Part shown: piece after piece, positions 37,652 through 50,667 of the stretch
Layout: each line of letters begins with the position of its first letter
Numbering within the stretch: the first letter of the stretch is position 1
Assembly: GCA_036850595.1 (NCBI GenBank)
Contig: CM072148.1
Coordinates: 18,592,731 to 18,656,730 of the forward strand
Direction of reading: 5' to 3'
DNA: 64,000 nt
Origin: Rhyacichthys aspro
Lineage: Eukaryota; Chordata; Actinopteri; Gobiiformes; Rhyacichthyidae
The notes under the pieces: generated by a model
Told to the model about the DNA's origin: nothing
The model's input: the letters and a program-made list of their open reading frames with translations, nothing else
Database searches by the model: none
Made by a program: the position numbers and the translations under genes

Positions 37652-38084
37652 GAAGTAACAGAATGAAGTGAAGAGGACATATACAGAAGAGTAGAGGCAA
37701 CAAATGTACAGTATGTAACATGTATGTATCGTGCACCACTCCCTCTAAATTTTATTACATTAGTCATCTGGTTTTGTTTGTGTTGATCTAATGAAAATGA
37801 ACTATGACTCACCTTTAGGTGAAAGAGTCTTGTTACAAGTGAAGCCCTGTATAATATAACGAAATGTAAATCAGTAACTTTTTTTGCCACATGATGGCAG
37901 CAAATAGTTAGAAAACATGAGAGGTTTGAAAGCTCACTACAGACATCTGCTACTACTGCGTAATTAAAATCAACTTGAAAAGTCCTGCAATGTGGTAATG
38001 TCCGCAATTTAACACTTATTGCCAATTACAAACATGTATAAATTAATTAATGTTTATTTAGTCACCATACTTAATAAAAAGAAA

Positions 38085-38150
38085 TTCTTTTACATGGGAA
38101 TCAAACCCACGACCTACTTGCTGTGAGGCAGGAGTGCTAAATTATTATTC
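38085..38150 (-). mobile_element. tRNA-like SINE fragment
   Basis: On the minus strand it reads GCACTCCTGCCTCACAGCAA then GGTTTGATTCCC, the latter resembling a tRNA B box. It is the same fish repeat as 55889-55990, in the opposite orientation. It lies in or just after the fam161a 3' UTR. Confidence 0.6.
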
Positions 38151-38404
38151 AACAGACAGCCTTTGAACTATTTATTTTTAGATTCACAGAAAAAGTCTCT
38201 GCTCTTGATACATCTACTGTAATAAATGTCCCATGAGTAGCTATATCACATTCAGTAAGTTCAGTGTAATTTTTTCATGTTTAATGCAAATTTAATACAA
38301 AGAGCAGCAATGATTGGACCTGCACCTTGTTTGACAGTTGGGACACAATTACCCAAGTGTTAATGGGTACTCTTACTGTCTCTTGTCTTGTCTCTAAAAT
38401 GTGA

Positions 38405-38410
38405 AATAAA
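38405..38410 (+). terminator. fam161a: Candidate fam161a polyadenylation signal
   Basis: AATAAA in GTGAAATAAAGAGACC, about 750 bases after the stop. An earlier AATAAA at 38073-38078 is an alternative. Neither can be chosen from sequence alone. Confidence 0.4.
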
Positions 38411-41400
38411 GAGACCTTTTTGGTAGAATTTAGACCCTCTCAGCCGTGTCATCATATATTTTCATTCATGCAGACATACTTTGATATTACACAGTAAAAA
38501 TAATCAAATAAACACAACAGAAGCAGTCCAATTTATTTTAAAAATATACTTTAATACAACAGCTGCATATAAATATTAAAATATACATTATACAGGTGTA
38601 CAGTACACTCACACAAAACCAAAACAAAAAAAAATATTAGGCTTCTATTTGTACGGCACTTCTTGTATTATTATTTTTTTTGTCCTATTTTTTTCTTAAT
38701 GGTTACTTACTGACAAAGTATATACAGAGTGTTAATGTGTTAACAGGTCCAAAGTATAACTGCAGTATTTGCGATTATTGAGACAAACAGAGGGAACGGG
38801 GGAAAGAGGGGACACAGAGCTGTACAGTATGACACACGGCATAGAGGAATGTTTGCTCGTCTCTTGGGTTTTTCTTTTTCAGACAGATTAAAGACGCAGC
38901 AGGATCTAACGCTCGGCTTCTTATTTTTAGACACTTTCTATATTTTTACATCTCTCTTTAAGTCTCCGCTGCTCTTTGATGCTCGACAGAAACGACTGAC
39001 TCGGTTTTGGTTAAAGCCACAGTTTGTGATTCAGCCTCAAGCAAAACTAAAAACTTCTTAATAATTCCTTTTTTTTGGTAATAAATTACTATTAGGTTAA
39101 AAAAATGCATGTTTATTTTTGTAGTCCAGCAAGTGGCAGTAAAATTATTCCTGCTAAGGCAGACTCTTGTGTTTGGGGAAGCTTGGCCTGTATTATTGGG
39201 CCTCTGTTAAGGACCACTGTGTTCCCTATCTACCTCACTATGTGACAGGAAGCCAAGCAGACACACTATAATGGGAGACTTAAACTTATTACACTAGAAA
39301 TGGCAACAAAATCTGATTCAAAAGTCTTTTTTTACTGAGTAATGTAAAATCATGGCAGTTGTTTGAAATTAAAGACCGGAAATAAACAGCTACAGAGAGT
39401 TTCAGACTTGGAGCTGTTTTGTTGTCGGTCTCCTTTGAAACCTGAGGGGACGGCCAATGCCAGGTCAGTGCAGTCCCACCAGTGTCGCTTTTCAAACTGG
39501 GACCGTTGAACACCCATCAGTGGAGCGACTGGTAACAGCTCAGTTCGGTTTCCAAAAACCAATAAGAAAAAGTGTTTATCCAAACCTTGGACACGTGAAA
39601 TATCAACACTTCAGTGCGTTAAAATACGTTATTAGATGTTAAACTTGAAACAGACTCTGGTGTATTTATGGAAAAGCATTCCATTCATGGTTTTATACTG
39701 GGTTTAGTCTTTGGTTTAGTTTTGGGATGGTGATGGAAAACAAAAAACTCAGTTGTATTTATATCTTATGTGTTGTTATTCTGTGTCCAGGAGTTTGCAG
39801 AGATGAAATAACAACATAATGAGTTTGGGCTGCTGCCTTTCACAACATTGTCCGCCAAAATAAACTAAATGGAGGGAAAAGCCTCGAGGAGAAGCAGCAT
39901 GTGACACAAACAGCACTTAACCGCAAACTAAAAACCTGCAACAGTGGCACAATCAATATGTCCAACCATTAACAGTCCATCAGTCCTCGGAGAGAGATAT
40001 CTCACTACATTATAACTTCAATGAAATGATGTGCTGTGTTTTAGCAGTGGAAAAGTTAGCGCGCAAAGATGCTCCATCATTTGTCTGCATAATAATTTTG
40101 TTTTTATGTAAGACATGAGTCCCACTAAGAGAAGCCAAGCCTGAACTAAGATTAAGCCACAAGTTGTCCCACAGTCGACCAATCACAGCAGAGTGGATAT
40201 TATAGGCTACACTATACTTTTGTAGATGGCAGTGAATCATTTTTGGCAGGACCTGGTGGCGACTGAAGAAAATCAGAACCTATTTATTAATAGTGAAGTA
40301 AATGAGATAAACACACAAAAAAGGACAACCAACAGTTATACAATCCTACTATTACTACTGATGAGAGTATGGGCTGATTGATTTTATTAGCTAATTTTAG
40401 GCGGCACACATTTTGGTGATGGAAATAGTCATCTTTTGTATTTTGTATTCATTTCAATGATAAAGCAAACTAAAACCAGTAAATAAAAAGTTTCTAGATG
40501 ACAGGCTGGTTTCTATTTACTTGGTGAGAAAGGGGCACAATGCAACGCAACAAAAAACGAACAATACTTATCATCAAAATGTCAGAAGAAATTATTGAGC
40601 ATGATAGCTATAACATAATTGAACTAATTTGTTAGTTACTATGGTTACCCCATCACACCAGTACAATTAGTGGCTAATTGCCCTGATTAAAAACAACAGC
40701 TTCATATTGAGCCTGTCTGTAATGTTCTGTCTGAGGCTCTGATACTAAATACTACTGGTGATATTTCTCAAAACACAATCTTGTGATTTTTGGTGGCTAA
40801 TGCTTATTCTGCCACTCAAAAGGGTTTGTGGTTGGCGTAAGTCATAGAGGGTCTATTGATCATGTGTGTATGTACGGTAATGGGGACAACAGGTTTGACA
40901 ACAACTGGTTTTATACGTTTGCCTGGCTCTATTAGAACTAATTGCAAATCATTTTAATTATAGGTGAAACTTGTGTAATTACATCCCCTGAATCTGCTTG
41001 ACTCACATCATCCTTCAGTAACAGATCCATTTTTTTGCTTTTATTGTAAAGAAACACACCTTTCCAAAGTGATACTTTCAGAAGAGTTATGCGCTGTCAA
41101 AGCAAAACAGACCCACTGCACATGCTCTGACTGTTCCACTGTGATTTGTGTTTACCACCATCTTGTTGTAAAGAGAACTGTTTTATGCAGTTTGTAGTTG
41201 AGCCGTGTGGATGGATATTTTGCCAAACGCTATCATCTGGACAGAGAGAACAGACAGTAACAGTATCTCTTTAGGTGCAGGCTGGACCTTAGGAAACATT
41301 TGAGCCTTGAGAGTCCTCGAGAACTGCGCAGATCACAACAAATCAATCAAGACTTAATAATTTACTGTGGCTCAATTTTCCTTGCCCTGCAGGGACAAGC

Positions 41401-42838
41401 TGTTGTGTATTAACACATAGAAATAGTTAAGTCAGACGATGAGTTTGCTTTGTAAATTTAGTAACAGCCGCCATTTAAGCCTTAATGTAAGATTGCGTGT
41501 TCAAACGAGGAAAACAGTTTGTCCAGAAACAGGAATCATTTTTATGGTGCTTTATGGAGCTTTTAATGTATAATTTGCAAAGATGGTGGTGTTGCTTGAT
41601 ACTTCATTGAGGAAAATAATTTGTTTTGTTCCTCAAGGCCAAGTCTTTACGGCTCTAACTAAACGATAAAAAGAATGATATGCCCCTATTCAATCGTTTC
41701 ACTGCGTATTTACATGTCGCCTCTGTGGTCGTGATGCGCATAATTTGTTTCAGCAGAAGGAAGCGTATGCCTCCATGAGCTTCAAAGACTCGAGTTGAGA
41801 ATCAGCGTAAACAAAGACCTCGGCCGCTCGGCTCTGTAAAGAAACTCAGAAACAAATAAAGCTGTGTTTGAACAAGAGCTTAGACCCAAACATGGATAAG
41901 GTTCAACTCAAAGTCACAGTGTAAACAGATTGTGTTATATGTGCATCAGGCAAATGAGAGACAGATGATAAAACCTGCTGGTGCCTGGCTCCATATGCTC
42001 TGATTCATATCATATGTGGATATATTATAGTTGCAATAAATACAAATATGTCTCTTAAAGGATGAGCAGTAAAAGATGTCATATCATATTTTGAGCATTT
42101 AGCCCAAGGCCTTTTCAAGAGTGGTTTAGACCATGTTTTATTATTAGTTTGTTGTGTCTGCCTGCCTTTACAGCACAGTTGTTGTCATGTCATCTTACTG
42201 TATATAACACATAATATTAAGTGTATTTTCTCTGGTAAATGTGCTGTCAGTACCCTTTTTTGGAGACGGATTTGTGTTCCACAAACCAAAGACCAGTCTA
42301 CGGTCCACTTTACTGTAATTGGTCAACTGCAGCAAGGCTTGTTCTCCTCTAAAAGCAAGTTTCAATAGACTACACACCCACAAGTTAATTCCCCTTTACA
42401 CTAATTTCCTCTTTGTACCTAAACTACTGGAGCAAACATAACGTACAGAGCTCTGGGAAATGACATCACCCAACACGAATTTAGGCTGCCAGCAGAAGTG
42501 CCACATCTGTACATGAAACTATACTAATAAAAACTAAACTGTAGAAAAGCAGTGAGCCCATTTCCGCGCAACGTAACCCACTAACACCTCTCTGTCTGTA
42601 AAACATTTGAACAGAAAGAAAAAAGACAACAGATGCTAGCTTTTATTTAGCGACCTGCTACAGCAATAAGAGCAGACCAGAGACTTGCGAGCCGTACACA
42701 CAATTATCATTAAATAATATAAATAAAAAGCTAAAGAGGCTAATGTCTGTGTCTCCTGTGATATTGTAGATCACTGAGGTGCAGAGATGGACAGCACTAA
42801 TAGTCTGTGAGCTGTAGGTTCGTGTGATTGGTCTAGAC
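38411..42838. other. Convergent intergenic DNA (left part)
   Basis: No protein gene was found. Near 38532 the minus strand carries AATAAA in a very AT-rich context, so a minus-strand transcript could end here. A CTCF-like CCAGCAAGTGGCAG lies at 39126-39139. A short TTTAGTCC-type array lies at 39695-39730. A mixed-composition island spans about 41690-41880. Confidence 0.45.
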
Positions 42839-43189
42839 CACACATGTCAAACTCAAGGCCCGGGGGCCAAATGCGGCCCTTCAATGCATTTAGAAGGTGA
42901 TATATTTGGCACTAGGTTTTATTCATTAAATTTGAACATGTTTTAGATGGATTTGATTTTTGCTACAAAGATAAGTAACTAAAACCGGTCCTCATCCATC
43001 TAAAACCTGTTGAAATCCAACTAAAACTAGTCACATAAAAGGAGGAAATGATTGTTTGTGTGATAACTTCTGTAAGACTAAAATGAAGATGAAATCTCAC
43101 ATTCAAAATTTAATAAAAGCTTCCAAATGTCACCATATTTGGCCCCTCAAAGGATTAACTTTTGCGGACTTTTGAGTTTGACACCACTG
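42839..43189. mobile_element. Non-autonomous hAT-like element with target duplication
   Basis: The terminal inverted repeats are CACACATGTCAAACTC at the left and, read on the complement, CAGTGGTGTCAAACTC at the right. Both are flanked by the identical 8-base sequence GTCTAGAC (42831-42838 and 43190-43197). The interior has no coding capacity. The 8-base duplication and end sequences fit hAT-superfamily miniature elements. Confidence 0.8.
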
Positions 43190-46100
43190 GTCTAGACTCT
43201 CACGTGGTGCAGGATAAGGCTCAGAGAAATAATTTAATGAAATTTGGCTAAATAACTGTAGAATTAAAGTGCTTAATGAAGTCCAGTTGTTTGTGATCTA
43301 CTCTGGTGTTGTTAAACTCACTTTTTCCTGCCAATATGGCCAAAAGAACGCAATAAGTCACATGAGTGACGTGTTTTATGTAGTGCTCTGATTGGTTTGG
43401 TACGTCTTTTCAATTCTATATACTTAATTCAGTGTCCATTGCTACAGCTGCCTTGAATTCCAACTCAAATCCAGAGACCAGACTAATTACACAGACAGAA
43501 CAGAAAAAGTACAAGGATGACTGACCTACTGTTAGTATTATGCTCTATTAATCTATTTAAGTGTTCAGTTTTAGTGCAAACAAATCACAACATTTTACAT
43601 GATTTATAAAATAAGCTTGAACCACTGATAAATACTTTTTGTGAATTTATCAGTTTGGGCCATCACTGTGACTTTGGCTATTTAGATTTTTCTGTTGAAG
43701 CCACAGCCTTGTGATGTTTACTCTGAGTAGACAGATGGCGATAACAGAGGAAGCATTACGAATAAGAAGAATGCAGGGGTTTTTTTTTGCTTAGTCATTG
43801 TTAGGTCAGACTCAGTTCAGTGCTGCATTCAGAGAAAAGGGATCTCAAAAACTGGGAAATGCTCAAGAAGCTTTGAATACTGACATGAAAGTGTAGCTAA
43901 AATGAATCAAGTTTTATTATGTAATATCTATTTTTAGGCAGTGTGCTTTGAGACAGGGATGGTAGAAGAGAGGGGGGCAAACCAAATGAAATGTTTATTG
44001 TTAAGGAATATATATGTAATCTGTGTAATTTAACTCTCATTGTACGAAAAATAATGACATTTTGACCAAAGGTCACAAGTGATGTCAAGTCTGAGGACAA
44101 GAGGAAGCCGTTTTTTGCAAAATCGCTCCCTAAATTAGGTCAACCTTGGCTAAATTTGTCCTTCCATAACATTCAATGTGTTTCCTTCAGCTGGGAATCT
44201 TGCCATGACGAACGTGAAGCCCGTCTTGTTCAGGCCGTTCCAGTCACTCCTCGGAGGTGGATAAACACTCTTTCTGGGAAAAACGATTCAGGAATGTGAG
44301 CAGGGAAAAAAAAGTGGCCTTTGCCGAAATGGGCCACCCCCTCATTAAAGCTTTACAGTTAAAGGGAAAGCCACCAAACAATGATGTCTTTATATGATGC
44401 TACATTATCGCTGTGAGCTCTTACGGGAGCTGCTTAAAGTCGAGTTGTTTCATTGGATGTGCCATAACTCACCGTTTTTGGCTGAATGCTCGGAGCAGAT
44501 GGTGTTTTGTCTTACATAAGCCACTCTAGAGGAGGGAAAACATCTGCATTTTGAGCTGGCATCTGCCCAAAACCCAGACCTCTGTGCTCCTCCAGCTTTA
44601 GGCCCAACACATACGTTTTATTGGCTGGTGATGTGTACAGTTGCTCTAATGCCTTTGTGGTTGAGGCCTAGACTTTGGCAGCACCGTCACCAGATCCAAA
44701 CCCTTCATAAGTAAGACAAGCCAGACTTTTCTCCAAACTAACCTTGTGTAAGTAATATTCCACTGTTAAATTTTCACATTTAACGACAAGAAGTTATAGT
44801 GACTTCTGGCAAAAAAAAAAGCTTGGCAGTGAAACTTTTCCAGCTAAAAGACAGGAATCCTCAGTTAACAGTACATGCGTCAAGTCGTAGTTCTGATTCC
44901 CCAGAAAGTGAAAAGTTACCTCAGATTTAAGTGTCACTATGAGGTACTTATCTAGAATGAGTGTTTTTCATACAACTGGTGAAGAAAACAGTCGAGGTTG
45001 TCATCAAATGGGTTAAAAAGAAGGCATCTGGACTTGGTTTTGAAAGTAGAAGACGCTGAGTCAGAGCTGAGTTTTTTTCGAGGCTAAGAGTTATGTGCTG
45101 ACACTTCTGTAAGCCATGGATTCGTAAAAGATCAATATCTAAAATGCCAAGACACACAAACATACAGTAGCTTTATGTGTGCATGTCCTGACATGACTTA
45201 GTGCCACTACCTGATTTTCGTCTCAGACACCACTCACTCCCTGCTTTTCTTTTATTAAAAAAATAAAACCGGTCCAATTTTTCCTCCACAGTACATTAGG
45301 CCAAACTGAAGTTTAGAGCTTACTGTAAACTTTTAGCTCCAACTTTAGCGTCAGAACAGCAATTATCTCTGCTTCATTAAACATTGTGTGATTGAAGTCA
45401 TTCCTTCAATACTTTATTGCCCAACTACTGAGTCGATTGGGATTTTCTGGTGTGATCCGTGTAATTACACAGACATTCATACACACATATCACAACAATA
45501 AGTTAAAAGGAAAAAAAATATTTTGCCAATATTTATCTGTTTTCTCTGTTTATGTTTTTCTTTTTTGTGCTGTTTTGCTGTGTTAAAAGATGTCTTCAGC
45601 GCCGAATATACACATTCTCTGTTTGATCTATAGCCATTACTATCTTATTGACAAGCTGTGTCGACCAATGAAAGTGCTCCTTTTTCTGGGAGTGAGCTGT
45701 GATTGGCCAAAGCTCTCGTTCAGGACTGAAAATTCTATATAATCTATTAAAATCCTTAATAATAAAGCCTCGATGGCCTCTTAAGGTCTTGTTTTCAGAT
45801 TCCTGTTACAACATGCTTTTGGGTAATTAAACATTCATTTTTTTTAATATCCATTATAAAATCGCACACTTCCCATTTACTTAATATTTTTAGACCACAC
45901 ACAGATTTCAGAGACATCAGTAATTTTTTGAGCCTCCTTCTAACTCCAAAATCACATTATTAGCCTCTCAAATAATGCTTTCATTAACTTTTGACAATGG
46001 ACGTCAGGTTAAACCTCTCCTTCTGAGAGATATAAAGTCAGCTCTGACGAGTTCACCTTAGGACTGACAAAAGTCTCTTCAAAACTATTTCCAGATGCCT

Positions 46101-47136
46101 CCTTTTTAACCCTTTTCTTTATTGCTGGGCTCAAGGCAACTGAGTGACTAGCAAAAATGACAGGAAGAACGGAATTTTCACTGGGCCTTAATGCAATATG
46201 TTTAATAATGACTAACTAAACATAGCAACCAATTACTTGAGTGCAACTTGAGAGCAACAAGGAGCCTCTTGTACCAGTTTGACTCTCTCTAATATGAGTA
46301 CACTCAGTGCAGTTTGGGTTTCTTTTCCAATTTTTCTCTACCCAACACTAATTTGGAATACTTAACTGTATATAAAGATGATAAAAGTAAAAAAGAAAAT
46401 GCTCTGCTGAAGTGTCAAGAGGTAAAAAAAAAAAAAAAGTTTCCTGGCTCTTTATAAATCACAGATAAAATAACTAAAATTATAAAAACTCAAACTTATT
46501 CCAGAAAAAGTGGTATTTATGTGTATTTTTGCCTTTTTTACATTGATTTTATTATCAATCCATGGCTTACAGAAATGTGAGAACATAATTAGGTTTGATT
46601 TGAGAGACCAGAGACTGACTATACGCTTGTAGGAAATAAACAGATTGTAGATAAGTACCCCACAGAGAAACACTGTAAAAACTGAAGTACCCCTTTGTCA
46701 AATGCAGAAACAAATAGGAGTCCCGTTGCGTCGCCCTCAACACTTAGCACTCATTACACGTTCACCCCCGATGAGGTGAAGCGTTTAGGGCGAGCGCTCC
46801 TCTCGAGTTTGGGGAAGAAAATAATGGAGTTTCCAGAAAAGAGAGCAGCGTGTTTCGAGCTTGGATCCGAGCCCGGAGCGGATCATCGAGTCTGAAAAAT
46901 GAGAGCTGCGTTGCTGACAGGGCCCTCGTCTACTTATATTTCCCAGAGAAGATGTTCACAGAGAGTGGTGCCAGCTACTGTTTCCGAACCGGTTTAAGTC
47001 TTTAAGGAAAATATTTTGGTTGGACTTTGCTGCGTGTGTGACAGAACCGCAGTTAAAGTTTTTTTTTTTTCCTCGAAATCAAGTCAAGTGAGGCCAACTG
47101 GGAGCAGTAGTCATGGGTTTTAATGTGTGTTGGAAT
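43190..47136. other. Convergent intergenic DNA (middle part)
   Basis: Mostly AT-rich. A high-complexity island at about 44140-44520 contains TTCAGCTGGGAATC and GCAGATGGTG E-boxes. Another at about 46695-46960 is GC-rich for its setting. No exon was found. Confidence 0.45.
45600..45795. repeat. Dispersed repeat, copy related to 23335-23575
   Basis: Shares ordered blocks with 23335-23575 (see that entry). A third, weaker relative may lie at 43325-43440, sharing CTCTGATTGG and CAATTCTATATA-type sequence. Confidence 0.5.
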
Positions 47137-47140
47137 TTAA

Positions 47141-48288
47141 AGGGATAGTTAAGCTTTGTTTGAAATAACTGAAAATGCACTACAAATAAATGGACGAACA
47201 TTTATCAAACTTATCTTGTTGAAATTAATTAATAAACAGTAACAGTAGTTTTTAGTGTTGTAAAATACAAAAAACAAAATAAATACCACAGACAGTATAA
47301 AAAGTGGACCATGGGATCCAAGGAGTCTGGCTCCATTTGACTTCCGTTAGAAATGATTACCAAAATACTTCATTTATTTACTTTATATAATATCTTTCCA
47401 CATTTATTATTATAGTCTCTTTATTCGAACACACTGGGTGTATATATGTAGAGTATGACTTAAAATTAAAGAAGAATAATCAGTAGGTTTATCTAACTTA
47501 GTTATGCTGAGCTCTGAACTTTTTTCCAAATATGTATCTCAGTCTGCTAAATGCTACAGCGTCACAGGTCCATTCTGTTTATAGTTTTGCATATTTTTAG
47601 CCTGTTGTGGAAAGTAGGACGGTTGTTAGGCGGAATACACAGAGATAGAAAGGAAATAAATAGACTCAATGAATTAAAAAGTCCTATTAATGTGGTATTT
47701 GGGCAATATCAAGGGAACTGCAAGTTTTAATGGGTGATGCCACAGTCCCTTGGTCCACTTTCATTCTACTGTATATGGTAAATACCTTCCATAACAGGTA
47801 ACCCACAACTGAATTGAAATTATTATTAATTAGTTGCAACTAGGGTTGCACAATATATCGCAAATTTCTAAATATAATAATAATATAATATAAAGAAAAA
47901 CAATATCACTGTTGGCTATTCAGATCCTTAAATCAAATGTGTGGTGACCAAATAAAAATCAATAAAAAAGTTCTGGTTGAGTTCTAAATTTAGTCCTGGT
48001 TGTCAATCCCCGACTTGATTTAGCCCCAGTTTTGATAAGTGGAGTCCAATGCCTTGTATTTCTTAATAAATACGTAAACTCAAAAGGGTAATCCAATCGT
48101 GCAGCTCTAGTAGTAACACATAACTTAAATTGTCTTTTTTTTCTAGCCTGATCTAAAGCCAGTACCTTCAATCCTCTCTGGTTTACCAGATTGAGGATGC
48201 AATGACAACTGTCTACTGTGGGTCATGTTCTTACCAACTTAACCATAATGATGTCACCGAATGACTTCAAAAAGACTAAACTATCCCT
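47141..48288. mobile_element. TTAA-flanked element with inverted ends (piggyBac-like duplication)
   Basis: The left end reads AGGGATAGTTAAGC and the right end, on the complement, AGGGATAGTTTAGTC. Each is bounded by TTAA (47137-47140 and 48289-48292). The TTAA duplication is the piggyBac habit; the interior (1148 bases) has no transposase, so it is non-autonomous. A second element (47841-48109) is nested inside. The family name is uncertain. Confidence 0.6.
47841..48109. mobile_element. Nested hAT-like miniature element carrying a TTTAGTCC array
   Basis: The ends are TAGGGTTGCACAAT and, on the complement, TAGAGCTGCACGATT. The flanks GTTGCAAC and GTAGTAAC match at 6 of 8 bases. Such GGGCTGCAC ends are common in fish hAT elements. 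The interior at 47966-48045 holds several TTTAGTCCTGG-type units. Confidence 0.6.
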
Positions 48289-50667
48289 TTAAGATCCGTC
48301 ATAATAACACAGGCCCTCCGGCTTTAATCTGCAGGCACTTCAGAAAGGCGTCATTATGCAAACAAACTGCCTATTACCAAGGGACGCTCTCAGGCCAAAA
48401 CCCAGTCAGCAGTTACTGCCAGATGCATCTGCACTTCACGTTTGCATTGCTAGTTTTCATCTCCACGAATAGTAGCACCAAAACAAACAGAGACAACCAG
48501 TCAAAATCGTAAGAAAAAGGTGCCAAGAGGATCTGATGCCCTCTTCGAAGGTGCATGGTTGCTCTTTTACCACAGTGCAATTCAAAGGGTCCTTGATGGT
48601 TTTATGTCCAATAACATTTAGAGACCGTGGACAGTTGGTCTACAACTCCAGCAAAGACCATAGAAAAAGAAGAAAGGCAGACTTTTAAACTCTCAAGAGT
48701 GATGCCCACTTTGTGAGCTGTGGCATTGCCAAATAAAATAATTCAAAACAAAACAACTTATTTGCTTTTCTAGCTCTACAAACATTTTTCTTTTGTCTCT
48801 AGTTGCGATTTAGGAAGGTGCGCTACATAATCAGGCCGGGGGCTGAGGAGAGGGCTGTGAGGGCTTTGAGGACTCATCCCTTTGTGGGTGAAAATAAATC
48901 CGGAGCAGATAACGGAGCACCAGGCTGCAGAGCTGAAAGGACCACAACAGCATACTGTCAGTCACTTCCTGTCTGCTGTGATGTTAGTGCATTTAAATAG
49001 ATTCAGCGTCGTATCAGCAGGCCCAAACAGAACTGTGAAAAAGGAAACACACTAAAAAAACGTAAAACTAAATTCACCTGGCATGTGTAGAACAGTTAGA
49101 ATAAATGCAGGCAGTTACCCTTTACTCTGCTACTTTTTACTTTAAGATTTTTTTTATTTTTTTATTTTTTTTAGCACACTAATCTGCAGATGCTGTACCA
49201 CTTTTGACTGTTGACAAATGCAGCATAACTGAATTTATTTATGATATGTGGTATCTGCAGCAAATATAAATGAGTGCCTACACATCATTCCCGGATATAA
49301 AATCACTAAATGAATGAATCCACATCTGAGAATTGAAATAGAGATGCTAAAAGCCAAAGGAGAAAAAAATGTAATTGGTTTAAAAAGCTTCTTAATTACT
49401 CAAACATAATTGGATTTTAAAATAGGCACTTTCGTATTATTATAGCCTCATCTTTAGACAGTAGCCTTTGTTTTAGGTTGGTTAGGCTTATTCAAGTATT
49501 AAAAACTATTTTGTATTGTTCATTTTGGATTGATTTTTCTTTTTTATGTGCAGTAAACCAAATAATTTACACTATGTCCTGGTTTTATTCACCATGTTGT
49601 GTTGTTTGTTCTTTTCTATGTAATTCATGAACCCTTAGATGCATGGGTTTTTGCAGATTATTTTCAAGATATAAGCACAAAAATGTAAGAAAACAAGGTA
49701 ATTTGGTGCAATAGACCTTATCATGAGCAAAAATAATAAAAACGTCTTACAGATCACACAACTTAGTTTAGGCCTGCTGATAAGTGACGTGAACGTGGGC
49801 AAACACAACAACAATATAGACACTGAACTTACTTTTCCTTCACTTTCCAAAGTAAACAATGTGTTAATGGTTGGCAGCATCGAAGCAGTAACAGTTTTTG
49901 GTGTTTTGTGTGGTTCAGCAGTTTCGATTTTCTTTGGTCAGTTTGGATTAAGGTGCATTTTCTCTTTCGAATGTGGGGTGAAATGGGGTTAAAAAGTGTG
50001 GGAGAAAAGGGGATTTAAAGCTCTGACAAACAGACTCCGTTTTTTTTTTTTGTGTGTGTGTGTGGAAACAGCTGGTTTAGTTATGTATCACAGCGCTTTC
50101 TGACATTTCGGTATGCAATCCCAATGGTATGCAGTGCGTCTATAGGAGCCCCGCCAAAGAAAAAACACGCACACTTGCTTCTTTGTTTTCCAAGGCCTGG
50201 TCTCCACCTACTTCCTTTTTTTTTTTAGCTTTTTCTCTATCCTCAAATGCCCCTTTGCCCTCGGCTCACTCACCTACCGCTCCCCCGCCGACAACTATGA
50301 CCATCTACAAAACAGTGCAATGTCTATTAATAGGCACAATGGGATACAGCACAGACATAAGGAGAAAGGAACACTATACACACGCTCTTACGGTATGTTA
50401 CACCCACAGGCGCACACTGACACGCACGCACAGAGACACAATACAAAGACGTCAGCAGCGGCAGCAGCAGCAGCAGCTCTGGCCTGGTGGTGTTTGTGGT
50501 GTGGCCTGAAGAAACAGAGCGACGAGGAGAGAAAACAAGCCAGTGATTTACTCCCGTTACGTTTAGATGGACTGCTTCCTCCACCTCCTCCATTTACAGA
50601 TTCATCTTTCTGTGTCGGACGAGCCCGGTAAGGTTGAAAGAGGAGGTTTTAGGATGAAAGGTCGGGT
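48289..50667. other. DNA downstream of crebrf (probable 3' UTR side)
   Basis: The part nearest 50668 would be crebrf 3' UTR on the minus strand; several TTTATT (minus AATAAA) occur, for example near 49566 and 49160, but none can be chosen. Island 48295-48440 contains GCGTCATTATGCAAAC (octamer-like). Island 48810-49000 is of mixed composition. A short CAG/GCA repeat lies at about 50455-50480 and T-rich runs near 50040 and 50218. Confidence 0.45.

Noticed and set aside
38085..38150. Possible functional tRNA gene
   Set aside because: Only a B-box-like part is present; no A box or cloverleaf can be built, and it matches the SINE copy at 55889.
49723..49992. 89-residue plus-strand frame near 49.8 kb
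   Set aside because: Short, no recognised family, no splice support and lies in the probable crebrf 3' region.
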